DNA from: an uncultured Clostridia bacterium
GTDB taxonomy: Bacteria > Bacillota > Clostridia > Oscillospirales > Butyricicoccaceae
Assembly (NCBI GenBank): GCA_944381055.1
Contig: CALWJQ010000013.1
Coordinates: forward strand, 1 to 64,000
Direction of reading: 5' to 3'
Length of the DNA stretch: 64,000 bases
The notes under the pieces were generated by a model that saw only the letters and a program-made list of their open reading frames with translations, made no database searches and had not been told where the DNA came from. Each line of letters opens with the position of its first letter. Position 1 is the first letter of the stretch. Below are positions 21,660 to 29,385 of the stretch, in pieces. The position numbers and the translations under genes are program-made.

Positions 21660-21702
21660 TATCTTATCTGTCGATTTTTGCCGTAAAACTGAGAGGTGCC
21701 CC

Positions 21703-22827
21703 TTGCGCAAAATGACCCTGCTTTGCTGCCTGATTTTAGGCGGCTGCGCCGTTTTGTGGACGGCGCTTGCGGCCGGTACGGCCGCCGATCCGCTGATCAC
21801 CGTGTCGTACGCCCGGCAGATCTATAATGCCGCAGTCGAGCGCAGCGCGGAATTGCGCGCTGACGCGCTGGTCAGCCAGAAAACCGAAGAACTGCAAAGC
21901 GCCCTTGAGGCGGCGGTTGCCGACCGCGTCGCGCAGCGCGTGGCGGATTCTGTGGCGCAGTCGGTGCGTCAGAATGCAGAGCTGTCTGCCGGGCGTTCAT
22001 GGACCGAGCTGACGCTCGCGCAGGGCGATGTCGTGACCGGCCCTGCCGGTGCGGGGATCATGCTGACCTCTGGCAGCGCCGCGACGACGGGAACGGCCGA
22101 ACTGATCGACATCACCAACGGGCGGACGCTGGCGATTGGGGTTGTCGCTTCGCCCAGCACATATTATATGGTACCGGTTGATCAGGGCGCCGGGCTGCGC
22201 GTCACAAGTGCGGCGGCGACTGTGCGCGTCCGCGACGGCGCGGCAGCCGCGCGCGCACAGGCCGCACTGTATGAAGATGAAGCCGATCGGCTGAACGCCG
22301 TCGGGCTGTTCCGCGGCAGCAATTACGGGTACGAACTGACCCGCCGCCCAACCCGCCAGGAATCGCTCATTATGCTGATCCGGCTTTTGGGCGAAGAGCA
22401 GGCGGCGCTGGCGTATACCGGGCAGTCGACCTTTACCGACCTGACTGGCTGGCCCGACGGTATCAGGTATGTGGCCTACGGCCAGCACATGGGCTATACC
22501 AACGGCATGACGGCCACCGAGTTTTCGCAGCAGACGCCGGCGGACGCCAACATGTACTGCACCTATGTTTTGCGCGCTCTGGGCTATAACGATGCGCGCG
22601 GCGATTTCAGCTACCGCCAGGCGGCGCAGAAAGCTATCGAGGTCGGCCTGCTGACGGACGCGCAGTATGCGCAGCTGCAAACCACGGGACTTTTGCGCGA
22701 CCATATGGCGCTCATTTCGTACAACGCACTGTGGGCCCGCTGCAGCGGTTCGGTTCAGACGCTGGGCGAACGCCTGGTCGAGCGCGGTGTCGTGACCCAG
22801 GCGCAGCTGGACAGCATCCGCAGATAA
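21703..22827 (+). CDS. Secreted protein with coiled coil and SLH-like C-terminus
   Basis: A 374-aa exported protein. The signal segment reads MTLLCCLILGGCAVLWTALAAGTAA. Residues about 35-90 are helical and charged (QKTEELQSALEAAVADRVAQRVADSVAQSV), a probable coiled coil. A middle beta-rich region follows, and the last 170 residues resemble SLH repeats (FRGSNYGYELTRRPTRQESLIMLIRLLGE; FTDLTGWPDGIRYVAYGQHMGYTNG; ADANMYCTYVLRALGY). I chose the TTG at 21703, since AGAGGTG lies directly upstream; the ATG three codons later is the alternative. The frame is open further upstream but crosses the promoter. Role unknown, probably cell-wall attached. Confidence 0.75.
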   Translation: MRKMTLLCCLILGGCAVLWTALAAGTAADPLITVSYARQIYNAAVERSAELRADALVSQKTEELQSALEAAVADRVAQRVADSVAQSVRQNAELSAGRSWTELTLAQGDVVTGPAGAGIMLTSGSAATTGTAELIDITNGRTLAIGVVASPSTYYMVPVDQGAGLRVTSAAATVRVRDGAAAARAQAALYEDEADRLNAVGLFRGSNYGYELTRRPTRQESLIMLIRLLGEEQAALAYTGQSTFTDLTGWPDGIRYVAYGQHMGYTNGMTATEFSQQTPADANMYCTYVLRALGYNDARGDFSYRQAAQKAIEVGLLTDAQYAQLQTTGLLRDHMALISYNALWARCSGSVQTLGERLVERGVVTQAQLDSIRR

Positions 22828-22899
22828 ACGCCTGCTGTCACAAGTTGCATCCCCCGGAATACTATGGGAATGAGAAATCTTTTAGGAGGTACCATTCTT

Positions 22900-23082
22900 A
22901 TGGGTATGGGATGCAACTGCAACAACAGAGGCGGCTTGTTTGAAGGTTACGAGGCGTTCTGGATCATTGTCGTCATTGCCATTGTCATTATCTGGGTCCA
23001 CTATATGTGTGCCGGCAATAATAACTGCTGCCGCGGTTATGACGACTGCTGCTGCACCAACAACTGCAACAGCTGCTGCTGA
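22900..23082 (+). CDS. Tiny single-span membrane protein with Cys-rich tail
   Basis: A 60-aa protein: a short Cys/Asn N-terminus (MGMGCNCNNRGG), one membrane helix (AFWIIVVIAIVIIWVHYMC) and a tail packed with cysteines (CCRGYDDCCCTNNCNSCC). There are 11 cysteines in all, two before the helix and nine in or after its C-terminal end. I chose the ATG at 22900 since TAGGAGGT lies 9 bases upstream; an in-frame ATG at 22864 would put this site inside the gene. I do not recognise the family. It may bind metal or be cross-linked, for example in a spore or envelope layer (speculative). It lies 72 bases after the SLH gene and ends at a strong shared terminator. Confidence 0.65.
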   Translation: MGMGCNCNNRGGLFEGYEAFWIIVVIAIVIIWVHYMCAGNNNCCRGYDDCCCTNNCNSCC

Positions 23083-23103
23083 GTTCCTTTGTACATCCGC
23101 ACC

Positions 23104-23136
23104 AAAAAGGGCCCGCGCCGGGTGGCGCGGGCCCTT
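23104..23136. terminator. Bidirectional terminator
   Basis: AAGGGCCCGCGCC and GGCGCGGGCCCTT form a 13-bp stem around GGGT. The T-run on the minus strand also ends the permease transcript. Confidence 0.85.
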
Positions 23137-23149
23137 GCTCATGAAGCTG

Positions 23150-24481
23150 TTACTGCTTGGCGTAACGTTTTTTGGCCAGGGAATAAACGGGCAGGCCGAT
23201 CAGCGTGACGACGATGCTGCCGATGGACAGCAGGGTGTTGCTCCAGCCCGACAGGAAGAGCTGGCTGATGATGACGTACACGCCGCTGACAATGGCCAGG
23301 ATGGGAACCACCGGGTAAAGCGGCACTTTGTACTTGCGATCCAGCTCAGGGTGGGTTTTGCGCAGGCGGATGACACAGACAAAGGTCAGGGTGTAGAAAA
23401 TCCAGCACGAGAAGACGGCCAAGTTGGTCAGCATGTCAAACTGGCCGCTGATCGAGAAAATGCAGGCCAGGGCGCCGACCAGAATCACCGAGTTCGACGG
23501 GACGCTGTTGGCGTTGAGGCGGCTGAGCGCCGGGCTGGCGGGCATGGTGTTGTCCTTGCCCAGCTGATAGGCCACGCGCGAACCGGACATCAAAAAGCCG
23601 TTGGCCGCGCCGATGACCGAAATGATGATGCCTGCCTTGATCAGCAGCCCGCCGGTCGGCCCGAAGATCTGCATGGCGACGGCCGAAGCGGGCGATTCGA
23701 GGTTCATCATTTCGTCCGCCGGCAGCACCCACAGGTACGCCATATTGATGATAAAATAGACCGCCATGATGATGGACACGCCGCCGACAATGGCGCGCGG
23801 CAGGTCGCGGCCGGGGTTTTTCATTTCACCGGCAATGGCGCCGACGTTGGTCCAGCCTTCAAAGGCGAACAGCACGGCGAGCAGCGTCGAGCCAAGGACG
23901 GCCGGGGCGCTCTTGCCTTCGGCGACCAGCGGGGTGAAGATGGCGTTGTCGCCGCTGCCCAGCACAAAGCCGAAAATCATCAGCACAACGAGCGGGATGA
24001 GTTTGCAGACGGTTGAGACAACCTGTATGCGCCCTGTCGTTTTATTGCCAAGCGTATTGAGCGCCACCATGATGATGATGACCGCCATGGCGATAGGGAG
24101 TTCAAACTGCGCGCCGACATATTCGCTCAGTTCTTCGCCGACCTTGACGCCGTAGCCGGCCAAAAAAGCGGGGTAAAAAATGACGACCTGCATCCAGCCG
24201 GCCAAAAACCCGACCTTTTCGCCGAATACGTCGCCCAGGTAGGCGACCATGCCGCCTGTTTTGGGGATGAGCACCGCGACCTCGGCAAAGGTCAGCGCGG
24301 CAAAAATACTGGCCAGACCGCCGATGATCCATGCCAGCATGCCCATGCCGGGCGCGCCGCCGGTCGCCTGGTAGATGGCGTAGGGCTTAAAGAAAACGCC
24401 CGCGCCAATGACGCAGCCCACGACGACCGAGGTAGCCGAAAGCGCGCCGAGCTCTTTTTTCAGGTTTCGCTTTTCTGTCAT
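23150..24481 (-). CDS. APC-family amino acid permease
   Basis: A 443-aa membrane transporter of the amino acid-polyamine-organocation superfamily with about twelve helices. The first helix has the substrate-contacting glycine motif (VVGCVIGAGVFFKP), helix 6 has FAFEGWTNVGAIAGEMKNPGRDLPRAI, a signature of the LAT/SteT-like subgroup, and helix 8 follows with GAANGFLMSGSRVAYQLGKDN. Members of this subgroup exchange Ser/Thr or other neutral amino acids; exact substrate is not inferable. It has its own consensus promoter and stands alone. Confidence 0.9.
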   Translation of the reverse strand: MTEKRNLKKELGALSATSVVVGCVIGAGVFFKPYAIYQATGGAPGMGMLAWIIGGLASIFAALTFAEVAVLIPKTGGMVAYLGDVFGEKVGFLAGWMQVVIFYPAFLAGYGVKVGEELSEYVGAQFELPIAMAVIIIMVALNTLGNKTTGRIQVVSTVCKLIPLVVLMIFGFVLGSGDNAIFTPLVAEGKSAPAVLGSTLLAVLFAFEGWTNVGAIAGEMKNPGRDLPRAIVGGVSIIMAVYFIINMAYLWVLPADEMMNLESPASAVAMQIFGPTGGLLIKAGIIISVIGAANGFLMSGSRVAYQLGKDNTMPASPALSRLNANSVPSNSVILVGALACIFSISGQFDMLTNLAVFSCWIFYTLTFVCVIRLRKTHPELDRKYKVPLYPVVPILAIVSGVYVIISQLFLSGWSNTLLSIGSIVVTLIGLPVYSLAKKRYAKQ

Positions 24482-24530
24482 TGCTTCCCTCTCCTTAATC
24501 TGATTCGCCGGGAAAAGATTTACTGACTTC

Positions 24531-24559
24531 AGTTTATCACATCGTTATAATTTTGTCAA
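24531..24559 (-). promoter_or_regulatory. Promoter of the amino acid permease
   Basis: On the minus strand TTGACA, 17 bases, TAAACT, 50 bases before the start codon. Confidence 0.8.
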
Positions 24560-24668
24560 CCATCCCTAACAGACTTATTTTTTTTGGATTTCAATAAAAA
24601 ATACCGGCCGGGCAGGGTGTGTTCTGCCAAAGAGGATCCGTGCTTTTTCAAAGGGGCTCCAAAGAATA

Positions 24669-24712
24669 TAAAAAGCCGGCCGCCCCGGCGCGGCCGGAGG
24701 CGGCTGGCTTTT
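24669..24712 (-). terminator. Terminator of the GH18-like gene
   Basis: Minus strand: AAAAGCCAGCCGCC pairs with GGCGGCCGGCTTTT (one wobble), followed by TATATTC. It lies 9 bases after the stop codon. Confidence 0.75.
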
Positions 24713-24720
24713 CAGCCCGT

Positions 24721-25509
24721 CTATTCTTTTGAACCGGCAAGGATGTCGGCCGCTGCCGCGCCCCAGTCGCGGTACAGCAGGAAAACGGCAAAATACCCCT
24801 GCGCCGCGGCGGCCCGGATTTTCTGCGCCGCTGTCGAAGGGTCGTCGTACAGCAGAAAATGCACCTGCCCGCCGCCGTCCTGGTACGTAAAGTATTTGGC
24901 GCACAGTTCAGCGGAAAAATAGCTTTGGGGGCGGCGCTGCCCGAGCAGCTCGCGGAACTCGCCGGCCGACAGCGCCCGCCCTTCGGCGGTATAGGACGGC
25001 ATGGAAAAATCGGAACACACGCGCACCAGTTCGAGGCACAGCCGTTCGGGCGGAAACCGCACGGTGTAGCGGCGCAGCATGTCGGAAAAGGATCCGCCGC
25101 TGATGTCCGACGGCACAATGACCTTGCCGTGTTCGCTGGCCTGCGACAGCCCGAGCGGGACAAAGTGGACGATCCGCCGGGCGGCCAGCAGCGGCGAGAC
25201 GCGCCGGACGGTTTCGAGCGCGCCCGCGCTCCCCTGAAAATCGAGCAGGACCCCGCCATAGCTGCGGCGGACGCATTCGCCGGCAATGTCGCGCGCAAGA
25301 CGCGCGGGATCGACGTGTTCCCAGCAGGTTCCGCCGTCGTCAAAAACGCCCATCACCCCGCCGCGCGCCGATGCCGGCAGCCCCTGGCGCTGCAAGGCGC
25401 CGCCTTCGCCGAGCCGGTAAAACAGATAGCACGACGGCATGTGAAGCGCGGCGGCGTGCTTCTGATCCTCGGCCGTCGTGACAAGGAAGCTCCTGATGCT
25501 GTCCCCCAC
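24721..25509 (-). CDS. Degenerate glycoside hydrolase 18-like TIM-barrel protein
   Basis: A 262-aa protein that resembles the GH18/YaaH fold. GGVLLDFQG aligns with the catalytic DGxDxDxE strand but lacks the catalytic Glu, and the end (FLLYDDPSTAAQKIRAAAAQGYFAVFLLYRDWG) matches the last barrel strands (YDD..S...K...A...G..G...W). There is no signal peptide, while most relatives are exported to peptidoglycan or the spore coat. I chose the GTG at 25509 (minus), preceded by GGGGGAG with 7-base spacing; upstream in-frame codons lack such a site. Family assignment is tentative. Confidence 0.6.
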   Translation of the reverse strand: MGDSIRSFLVTTAEDQKHAAALHMPSCYLFYRLGEGGALQRQGLPASARGGVMGVFDDGGTCWEHVDPARLARDIAGECVRRSYGGVLLDFQGSAGALETVRRVSPLLAARRIVHFVPLGLSQASEHGKVIVPSDISGGSFSDMLRRYTVRFPPERLCLELVRVCSDFSMPSYTAEGRALSAGEFRELLGQRRPQSYFSAELCAKYFTYQDGGGQVHFLLYDDPSTAAQKIRAAAAQGYFAVFLLYRDWGAAAADILAGSKE

Positions 25510-25640
25510 GTATAAACTCCCCCCTTGTGTTTCCTCGGGCAGATGTGATAAGATATGGGCAGAAAAGAACGCTGTCCTGAATGCGCCCGGTCGGCTTGGC
25601 CGTGCGGGCGGCAAAAACAGATGTTTTTTGCCTTGGAATA

Positions 25641-25649
25641 TGGTATAAT
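25641..25649 (+). promoter_or_regulatory. Extended -10 promoter before yqeG
   Basis: TGGTATAAT fits TGn-TATAAT, with no good -35 upstream. It lies 93 bases before the yqeG start; the leader between has no recognised element. Confidence 0.5.
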
Positions 25650-25741
25650 AAACAGCTGGAGGGCGCGCGGCAAAAGGCGGGCGATCCGTCCATCCATCTC
25701 TATGCCGCGGCGGCCGGATTTATTCTGTATGAGGGGTGCCT

Positions 25742-26227
25742 ATGATCCTGCTTCATCCGCACCGCGTGTTTCAAACGCCCCTTGACGTGACGGCGGAAAC
25801 GCTGAGACAGATGGGGGTGCGCGCGCTGCTGCTCGACATTGACGGCACGCTGGCCGAAAAACACGCGCCCGAGCCGCCGCCCGGCATTGTCGCCTGGGCA
25901 GAGCAGCTGCGCAGGGACGGCATCAGGCTGTTCGTTTTATCCAACAACCGCCGCCCGCAGCGCGTCCGGCACTTCGGCGAAAAACTGGGATGCGGCTTTA
26001 TTCACCGGGCCCGCAAACCGCGGAAAAAGGGGTTTGCCAGGGCGCTGGCCGCGCTTGGCTGCGCGCCGGAACAGGCCGCGCTGCTGGGGGATCAGATCTT
26101 TACCGACGTGCTGGGGGCGCGGCGCAGCGGGCTGTACGCCCTGCGTGTGGAGTCGGTGGACACCCATTTGTGGTATTTCGGCCTGCGGCGTTTTTTTGAA
26201 AAGCCTTTTTTACAGCCAAAGGAGTAA
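25742..26227 (+). CDS. YqeG-family HAD phosphatase
   Basis: A 161-aa HAD superfamily IIIA hydrolase. Motif I is LLLDIDGTLAEKH (nucleophile Asp), motif II is VLSNNR, the conserved Lys lies in RKPRKKGF, and motif IV is LLGDQIFTDVLGA. Family members act on phosphorylated small molecules; YqeG in Bacillus lies next to ribosome-assembly genes, and related proteins act on phosphatidylglycerophosphate in plants and cyanobacteria. The physiological substrate here is unknown. The ATG at 25742 follows GAGGGGTGCCT. The next gene starts 3 bases after its stop. Confidence 0.87.
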   Translation: MILLHPHRVFQTPLDVTAETLRQMGVRALLLDIDGTLAEKHAPEPPPGIVAWAEQLRRDGIRLFVLSNNRRPQRVRHFGEKLGCGFIHRARKPRKKGFARALAALGCAPEQAALLGDQIFTDVLGARRSGLYALRVESVDTHLWYFGLRRFFEKPFLQPKE

Positions 26228-26230
26228 ATC

Positions 26231-27088
26231 ATGACGGCACTTTTCGGCCCGGCGGGCAACAGCGAAAGCTTTTCGGCCCAATATAAATCCAGCCTGGACG
26301 CGCCGCGTTACCTGCGCGGCATGGGCCTGGATCTGTACGAATACCAGTGCGGGCGCGGCGTCAATATTGGCGAAGAGACGGCCCGCGCGCTGGGCGAGCG
26401 CGCCCGGGAGCACAATATTGCGCTTTCAGTCCATTCTCCGTACTTCATCAATTTGTCCAGCCCGGAACCCGAGCGGCGGCAGAAAAACATCGGGTATATC
26501 CTGAGCTCGTGCCGCGCGGCGCGGCAGATGGGCGCCGGGCGCGTTGTCGTGCACTGCGGCGGCCTGACCGGCCAGACGCGCGGGCAGGCGCTCGTCAACA
26601 CGATAAGCGGACTGCGCCAGGCGCTGGACGCCATGGACGCCGAAGGCGTCGGGGACGTGCGGCTGTGCATCGAAACCATGGGGAAAATCAACGTACTGGG
26701 CGATCTGGACGAGGTCATCCGCATCTGCCAAAGCGACGACCGCCTGCTCCCGTGCGTCGATTTTGGGCACTTGAACGCCCGCACCATGGGCGGGATGTCG
26801 ACGCGTGCGCAGCTGTCCGGGGCGCTGGACGCGCTGCACAGCGGCCTGGGAGCCGAACGGGCGCGCGTGTTCCACGCGCATTTCAGCAAAATCGAGTATG
26901 GCAAGGGCGGCGAGGTCCGCCACCTGACCTTTGCCGACAGCGAGTACGGCCCTGAGTTCGAGCCGCTCGCCCGGCTGATTGCCGAGCGGGATCTCGCGCC
27001 CCATATCATCTGTGAGTCGGCCGGCACCCAGGCCGAAGACGCACAGGCCATGAAATCTTTGTATCTCAGCGTTATGCAAAACGACTGA
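26231..27088 (+). CDS. AP endonuclease family 2 (endonuclease IV-like) TIM-barrel protein
   Basis: A 285-aa protein resembling endonuclease IV, a zinc enzyme that cuts DNA 5' of abasic sites. Metal-ligand-like positions are visible at SVHSPYFINL, VVHCG, CIETMGK, VDFGHLNA, FHAHFSK and HIICES, which correspond to the conserved His, Glu and Asp ligands. The region that would give the second Asp-x-His ligand pair (DxH) reads FHAHFS, which is not canonical, so a sugar-isomerase-like activity in the same superfamily remains possible. AAAGGAG precedes the ATG, and yqeG lies just upstream, so both are likely co-transcribed. Confidence 0.8.
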   Translation: MTALFGPAGNSESFSAQYKSSLDAPRYLRGMGLDLYEYQCGRGVNIGEETARALGERAREHNIALSVHSPYFINLSSPEPERRQKNIGYILSSCRAARQMGAGRVVVHCGGLTGQTRGQALVNTISGLRQALDAMDAEGVGDVRLCIETMGKINVLGDLDEVIRICQSDDRLLPCVDFGHLNARTMGGMSTRAQLSGALDALHSGLGAERARVFHAHFSKIEYGKGGEVRHLTFADSEYGPEFEPLARLIAERDLAPHIICESAGTQAEDAQAMKSLYLSVMQND

Positions 27089-27113
27089 TAACTGTTTAAG
27101 GAGGAATATGACC

Positions 27114-28190
27114 ATGACAAGATTGGAAAAGATCTCCGCAATGCTGCGCGAGCGCCAGCTGGACGCCGTCGTTGTGACGGGGGGAGACAACCTGGTTTAT
27201 GCCACTGCCATGCCGGGCCTTGAAGGCGCCGCCGTCGTCGCCGCCGACGGCGAAGGCTGGCTGTTCACCGATTCCCGTTACATCGAAGACGCAACCAACC
27301 GCGTCGCGCCGATGGGCTGGCATGTTGTGATGCCCGAAGTCGGCCGCCCTTACACCGCGTGCGTGGAACAGGTCGTGCGCGACAAGGGGGTGAAGTCCCT
27401 GGCCTTTGAAGACCTTAAGATGACGTACGCCGAATACCAGAAATACCTGGCCGCCGTGTCGTGCAGCCTGGTCCCGGTCGGCAATGCTTTTGAGCTGCTG
27501 CGCGAAGTCAAAGAGCAGGAAGAAGTCGACTGCATTGAAAAGGCGCAGCGCATTGCCGAAAAGGCCCTGGACGAGCTGTACGGGCTCATCAAGCCGGGCG
27601 TCACCGAAATGGAAATGGCCGGCGAGCTTGAATACCGGATGCGCAAGCACGGCTCGGGCGGCGTTTCGTTCTCGACCATTTTTGTGTCCGGGCCCAAGAG
27701 CGCGCTGCCGCACGGCGTGCCCGGCGACCGCGTCGTGCAGAAGGGCGACTTTATCGTCATCGACTTCGGCGCCACGTACAACGGCTATGGTTCGGACATG
27801 ACGCGCACCGTCGCGGTCGGCGAGGCGACCGACGAGATGCGCAAGGTGTACGCTACGGTGCTCGAAGCGCAGAAGCGCGGCATCGAGGCCTTTGAGGTCG
27901 GTGCGGTGGGCAAAGACGTCCACAATGCGGCGGCCGCCGTCATCGAAAAAGCCGGCTACGGCCAATACTTCGGCCATGGGCTGGGCCACAGCCTGGGCCT
28001 GCTCATTCATGAAAACCCCCGCGCTTCGCGCATGAGCGAAGACAAGTTCAAGGTGGGCAACATCATTACCATGGAACCCGGCATTTATCTGCCCGGCCGT
28101 TTCGGCGTGCGCATCGAAGATATGCTTTACCTCAGCCCCAGCGGCAAGGTCAATCTGACCAAAATGCCCAAAGAGTTGCTTATTCTGTGA
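27114..28190 (+). CDS. Xaa-Pro aminopeptidase, M24B family
   Basis: A 358-aa metallopeptidase of the pita-bread fold that removes N-terminal residues preceding proline. The N-terminal creatinase-type domain (VVTGGDNLVYATAMPGLEGAAVV) precedes the catalytic domain, with ligands Asp in VIDFGATYNGYGSDMTRT (two Asp), His in GHGLGHSLGLLIHE, Glu in TMEPGIYL and Glu in GVRIEDML. I preferred the ATG at 27114 over 27108 because AAGGAGG ends at 27104, leaving 9 rather than 3 bases. It lies between the endonuclease IV-like gene and the efp promoter; pepP-efp adjacency is common in Firmicutes. Cytoplasmic; it would serve proline-peptide use together with the DPP enzymes. Confidence 0.9.
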   Translation: MTRLEKISAMLRERQLDAVVVTGGDNLVYATAMPGLEGAAVVAADGEGWLFTDSRYIEDATNRVAPMGWHVVMPEVGRPYTACVEQVVRDKGVKSLAFEDLKMTYAEYQKYLAAVSCSLVPVGNAFELLREVKEQEEVDCIEKAQRIAEKALDELYGLIKPGVTEMEMAGELEYRMRKHGSGGVSFSTIFVSGPKSALPHGVPGDRVVQKGDFIVIDFGATYNGYGSDMTRTVAVGEATDEMRKVYATVLEAQKRGIEAFEVGAVGKDVHNAAAAVIEKAGYGQYFGHGLGHSLGLLIHENPRASRMSEDKFKVGNIITMEPGIYLPGRFGVRIEDMLYLSPSGKVNLTKMPKELLIL

Positions 28191-28196
28191 TTTCTC

Positions 28197-28225
28197 TTGC
28201 AAAATGCCTGTATTTGCGGTAAAAT
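28197..28225 (+). promoter_or_regulatory. efp promoter
   Basis: TTGCAA, 17 bases, TAAAAT, 33 bases before the efp start. Confidence 0.8.
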
Positions 28226-28258
28226 ATCTGTGCTAAACTAATTTGGAGGTCATCCTTT

Positions 28259-28822
28259 ATGGTAACCGCAGGAGATTTTAGAAACGGTGTAACCTTTGAA
28301 ATGGACGGTCAGGTCATGCAGATCGTCGAGTTCCAGCACGTCAAGCCCGGCAAGGGCGCGGCCTTTGTCCGCACCAAGCTGAAAAACGTCATCACGGGCG
28401 CCGTCACCGAGCGCACCTTTAACCCCACGGACAAGTTTGAAAACGCCTATGTCGAGCGCCGCGAGATGCAGTATCTGTACAACGACGGCGAGCTGTATTA
28501 TTTCATGGATACCGAGACGTATGAACAGCTGCCGCTCAACGCCGACAAGCTGGGCGACGCTTTCCGGTTTGTCAAAGAAAATATGATTGTCAAGGTTCTG
28601 TCCTATAAGGGCAATGTGTTCGGCCTTGAACCCCCGCTGTTCGTCGATCTTGAAGTCACCGAGACCGAGCCGGGCGTGCGCGGCGACACGGCGACCAACG
28701 TCACCAAGCCGGCCACGGTGGAAACCGGCGCCGAAGTCCGCGTGCCCCTGTTTATCAACGTCGGCGAGAAGATCCGTATTGACACCCGTACGGGCGAGTA
28801 TCTGGAGCGCTCCAAAGAATAA
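28259..28822 (+). CDS. efp: Translation elongation factor P
   Basis: A 187-aa factor that rescues ribosomes stalled on consecutive prolines by entering next to the P-site tRNA. Three beta-barrel domains are inferred. The loop with the modifiable lysine reads [17 protein letters not shown], and the C-terminus has the EF-P signature ([12 protein letters not shown]). No EF-P lysylation or rhamnosylation enzymes are visible here. It has its own promoter and probably shares it with the CD1247-like gene 13 bases downstream. Confidence 0.97.
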   Translation: MVTAGDFRNGVTFEMDGQVMQIVEFQHVKPGKGAAFVRTKLKNVITGAVTERTFNPTDKFENAYVERREMQYLYNDGELYYFMDTETYEQLPLNADKLGDAFRFVKENMIVKVLSYKGNVFGLEPPLFVDLEVTETEPGVRGDTATNVTKPATVETGAEVRVPLFINVGEKIRIDTRTGEYLERSKE

Positions 28823-28835
28823 GGAGGAATTGCGC

Positions 28836-29321
28836 ATGACTGTGACTGAAAAGACCGCTTATCTCAAGGGACTGCTCGAAGGCATGAAGATCGACGACGG
28901 CACCGATCAGGGCAAGCTGCTGGCCGCTATTGTCGATACCCTCAACGACGTTGCGCTGGCTGTTTCCGACCTTGAGTCCGACGCCGCCGAGACGGCGGAG
29001 AACGTCGAGATGCTGGAAGACGCTATCGACGACATCGACGAAGAGCTCGAGGAAATGGAAGAGACCATCGACGACATCTGCGAAGTCCTCGAGGACTGCT
29101 GCGACTGTGACTGCGACGACGAGGACGACGATGAGTGCGGCTGTGACGAGACATTTTACCAGCTGGCCTGCCCGACCTGCGGCGAAGAGATCTGCGTCGA
29201 TGAAGACGTCCTTGAAAAAGGCGGCATGAAGTGCCCGGCCTGCGGCGAAGAGCTGGAGTTTGATCTCAGCCAGCTCGACGGCGAAGACGAGGATGGCTGT
29301 GGCTGCGAACACTGCAAATAA
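28836..29321 (+). CDS. CD1247-like acidic zinc-ribbon protein
   Basis: A 161-aa, highly acidic protein. The N-terminal 80 residues are helical, ending in a heptad-like Glu/Asp/Ile run (LEDAIDDIDEELEEMEETIDD), then a Cys/Asp cluster (CCDCDCDDEDDDECGCDE), then a zinc ribbon (LACPTCGEEICVDEDVL...MKCPACGEELEF) and a final GCGCEHCK. It matches a clostridial family named after C. difficile CD1247, found next to efp. Its function is unknown. The ATG at 28836 follows AAGGAGGAATTGCGC. Confidence 0.82.
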   Translation: MTVTEKTAYLKGLLEGMKIDDGTDQGKLLAAIVDTLNDVALAVSDLESDAAETAENVEMLEDAIDDIDEELEEMEETIDDICEVLEDCCDCDCDDEDDDECGCDETFYQLACPTCGEEICVDEDVLEKGGMKCPACGEELEFDLSQLDGEDEDGCGCEHCK

Positions 29322-29330
29322 AACCCATAT

Positions 29331-29357
29331 AAAAAGCCCGCCGCAGGCGGGCTTTTT
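29331..29357 (+). terminator. Terminator of efp operon
   Basis: AAAAAGCCCGCC pairs with GGCGGGCTTTTT around GCA. Confidence 0.9.
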
Positions 29358-29385
29358 CCTTGCAATGGCTACGGGAGGTGGCGGA

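Larger units (their letters stand above)
21236..21702. other. Divergent intergenic region with two promoters
   Basis: Between the minus-strand DPP gene and the plus-strand SLH gene. It contains the DPP promoter (21393-21421) with a leader of about 150 bases that holds a possible 16-codon open frame (start about 21353, minus strand, no strong ribosome binding site), an AT-rich patch (21468-21500), and the SLH promoter. Nothing else is recognised. Confidence 0.5.

Noticed and set aside
25555..25785. Small plus-strand open frame between the GH18-like gene and yqeG
   Set aside because: It spans the promoter and overlaps the yqeG start in another frame, with no ribosome binding site.
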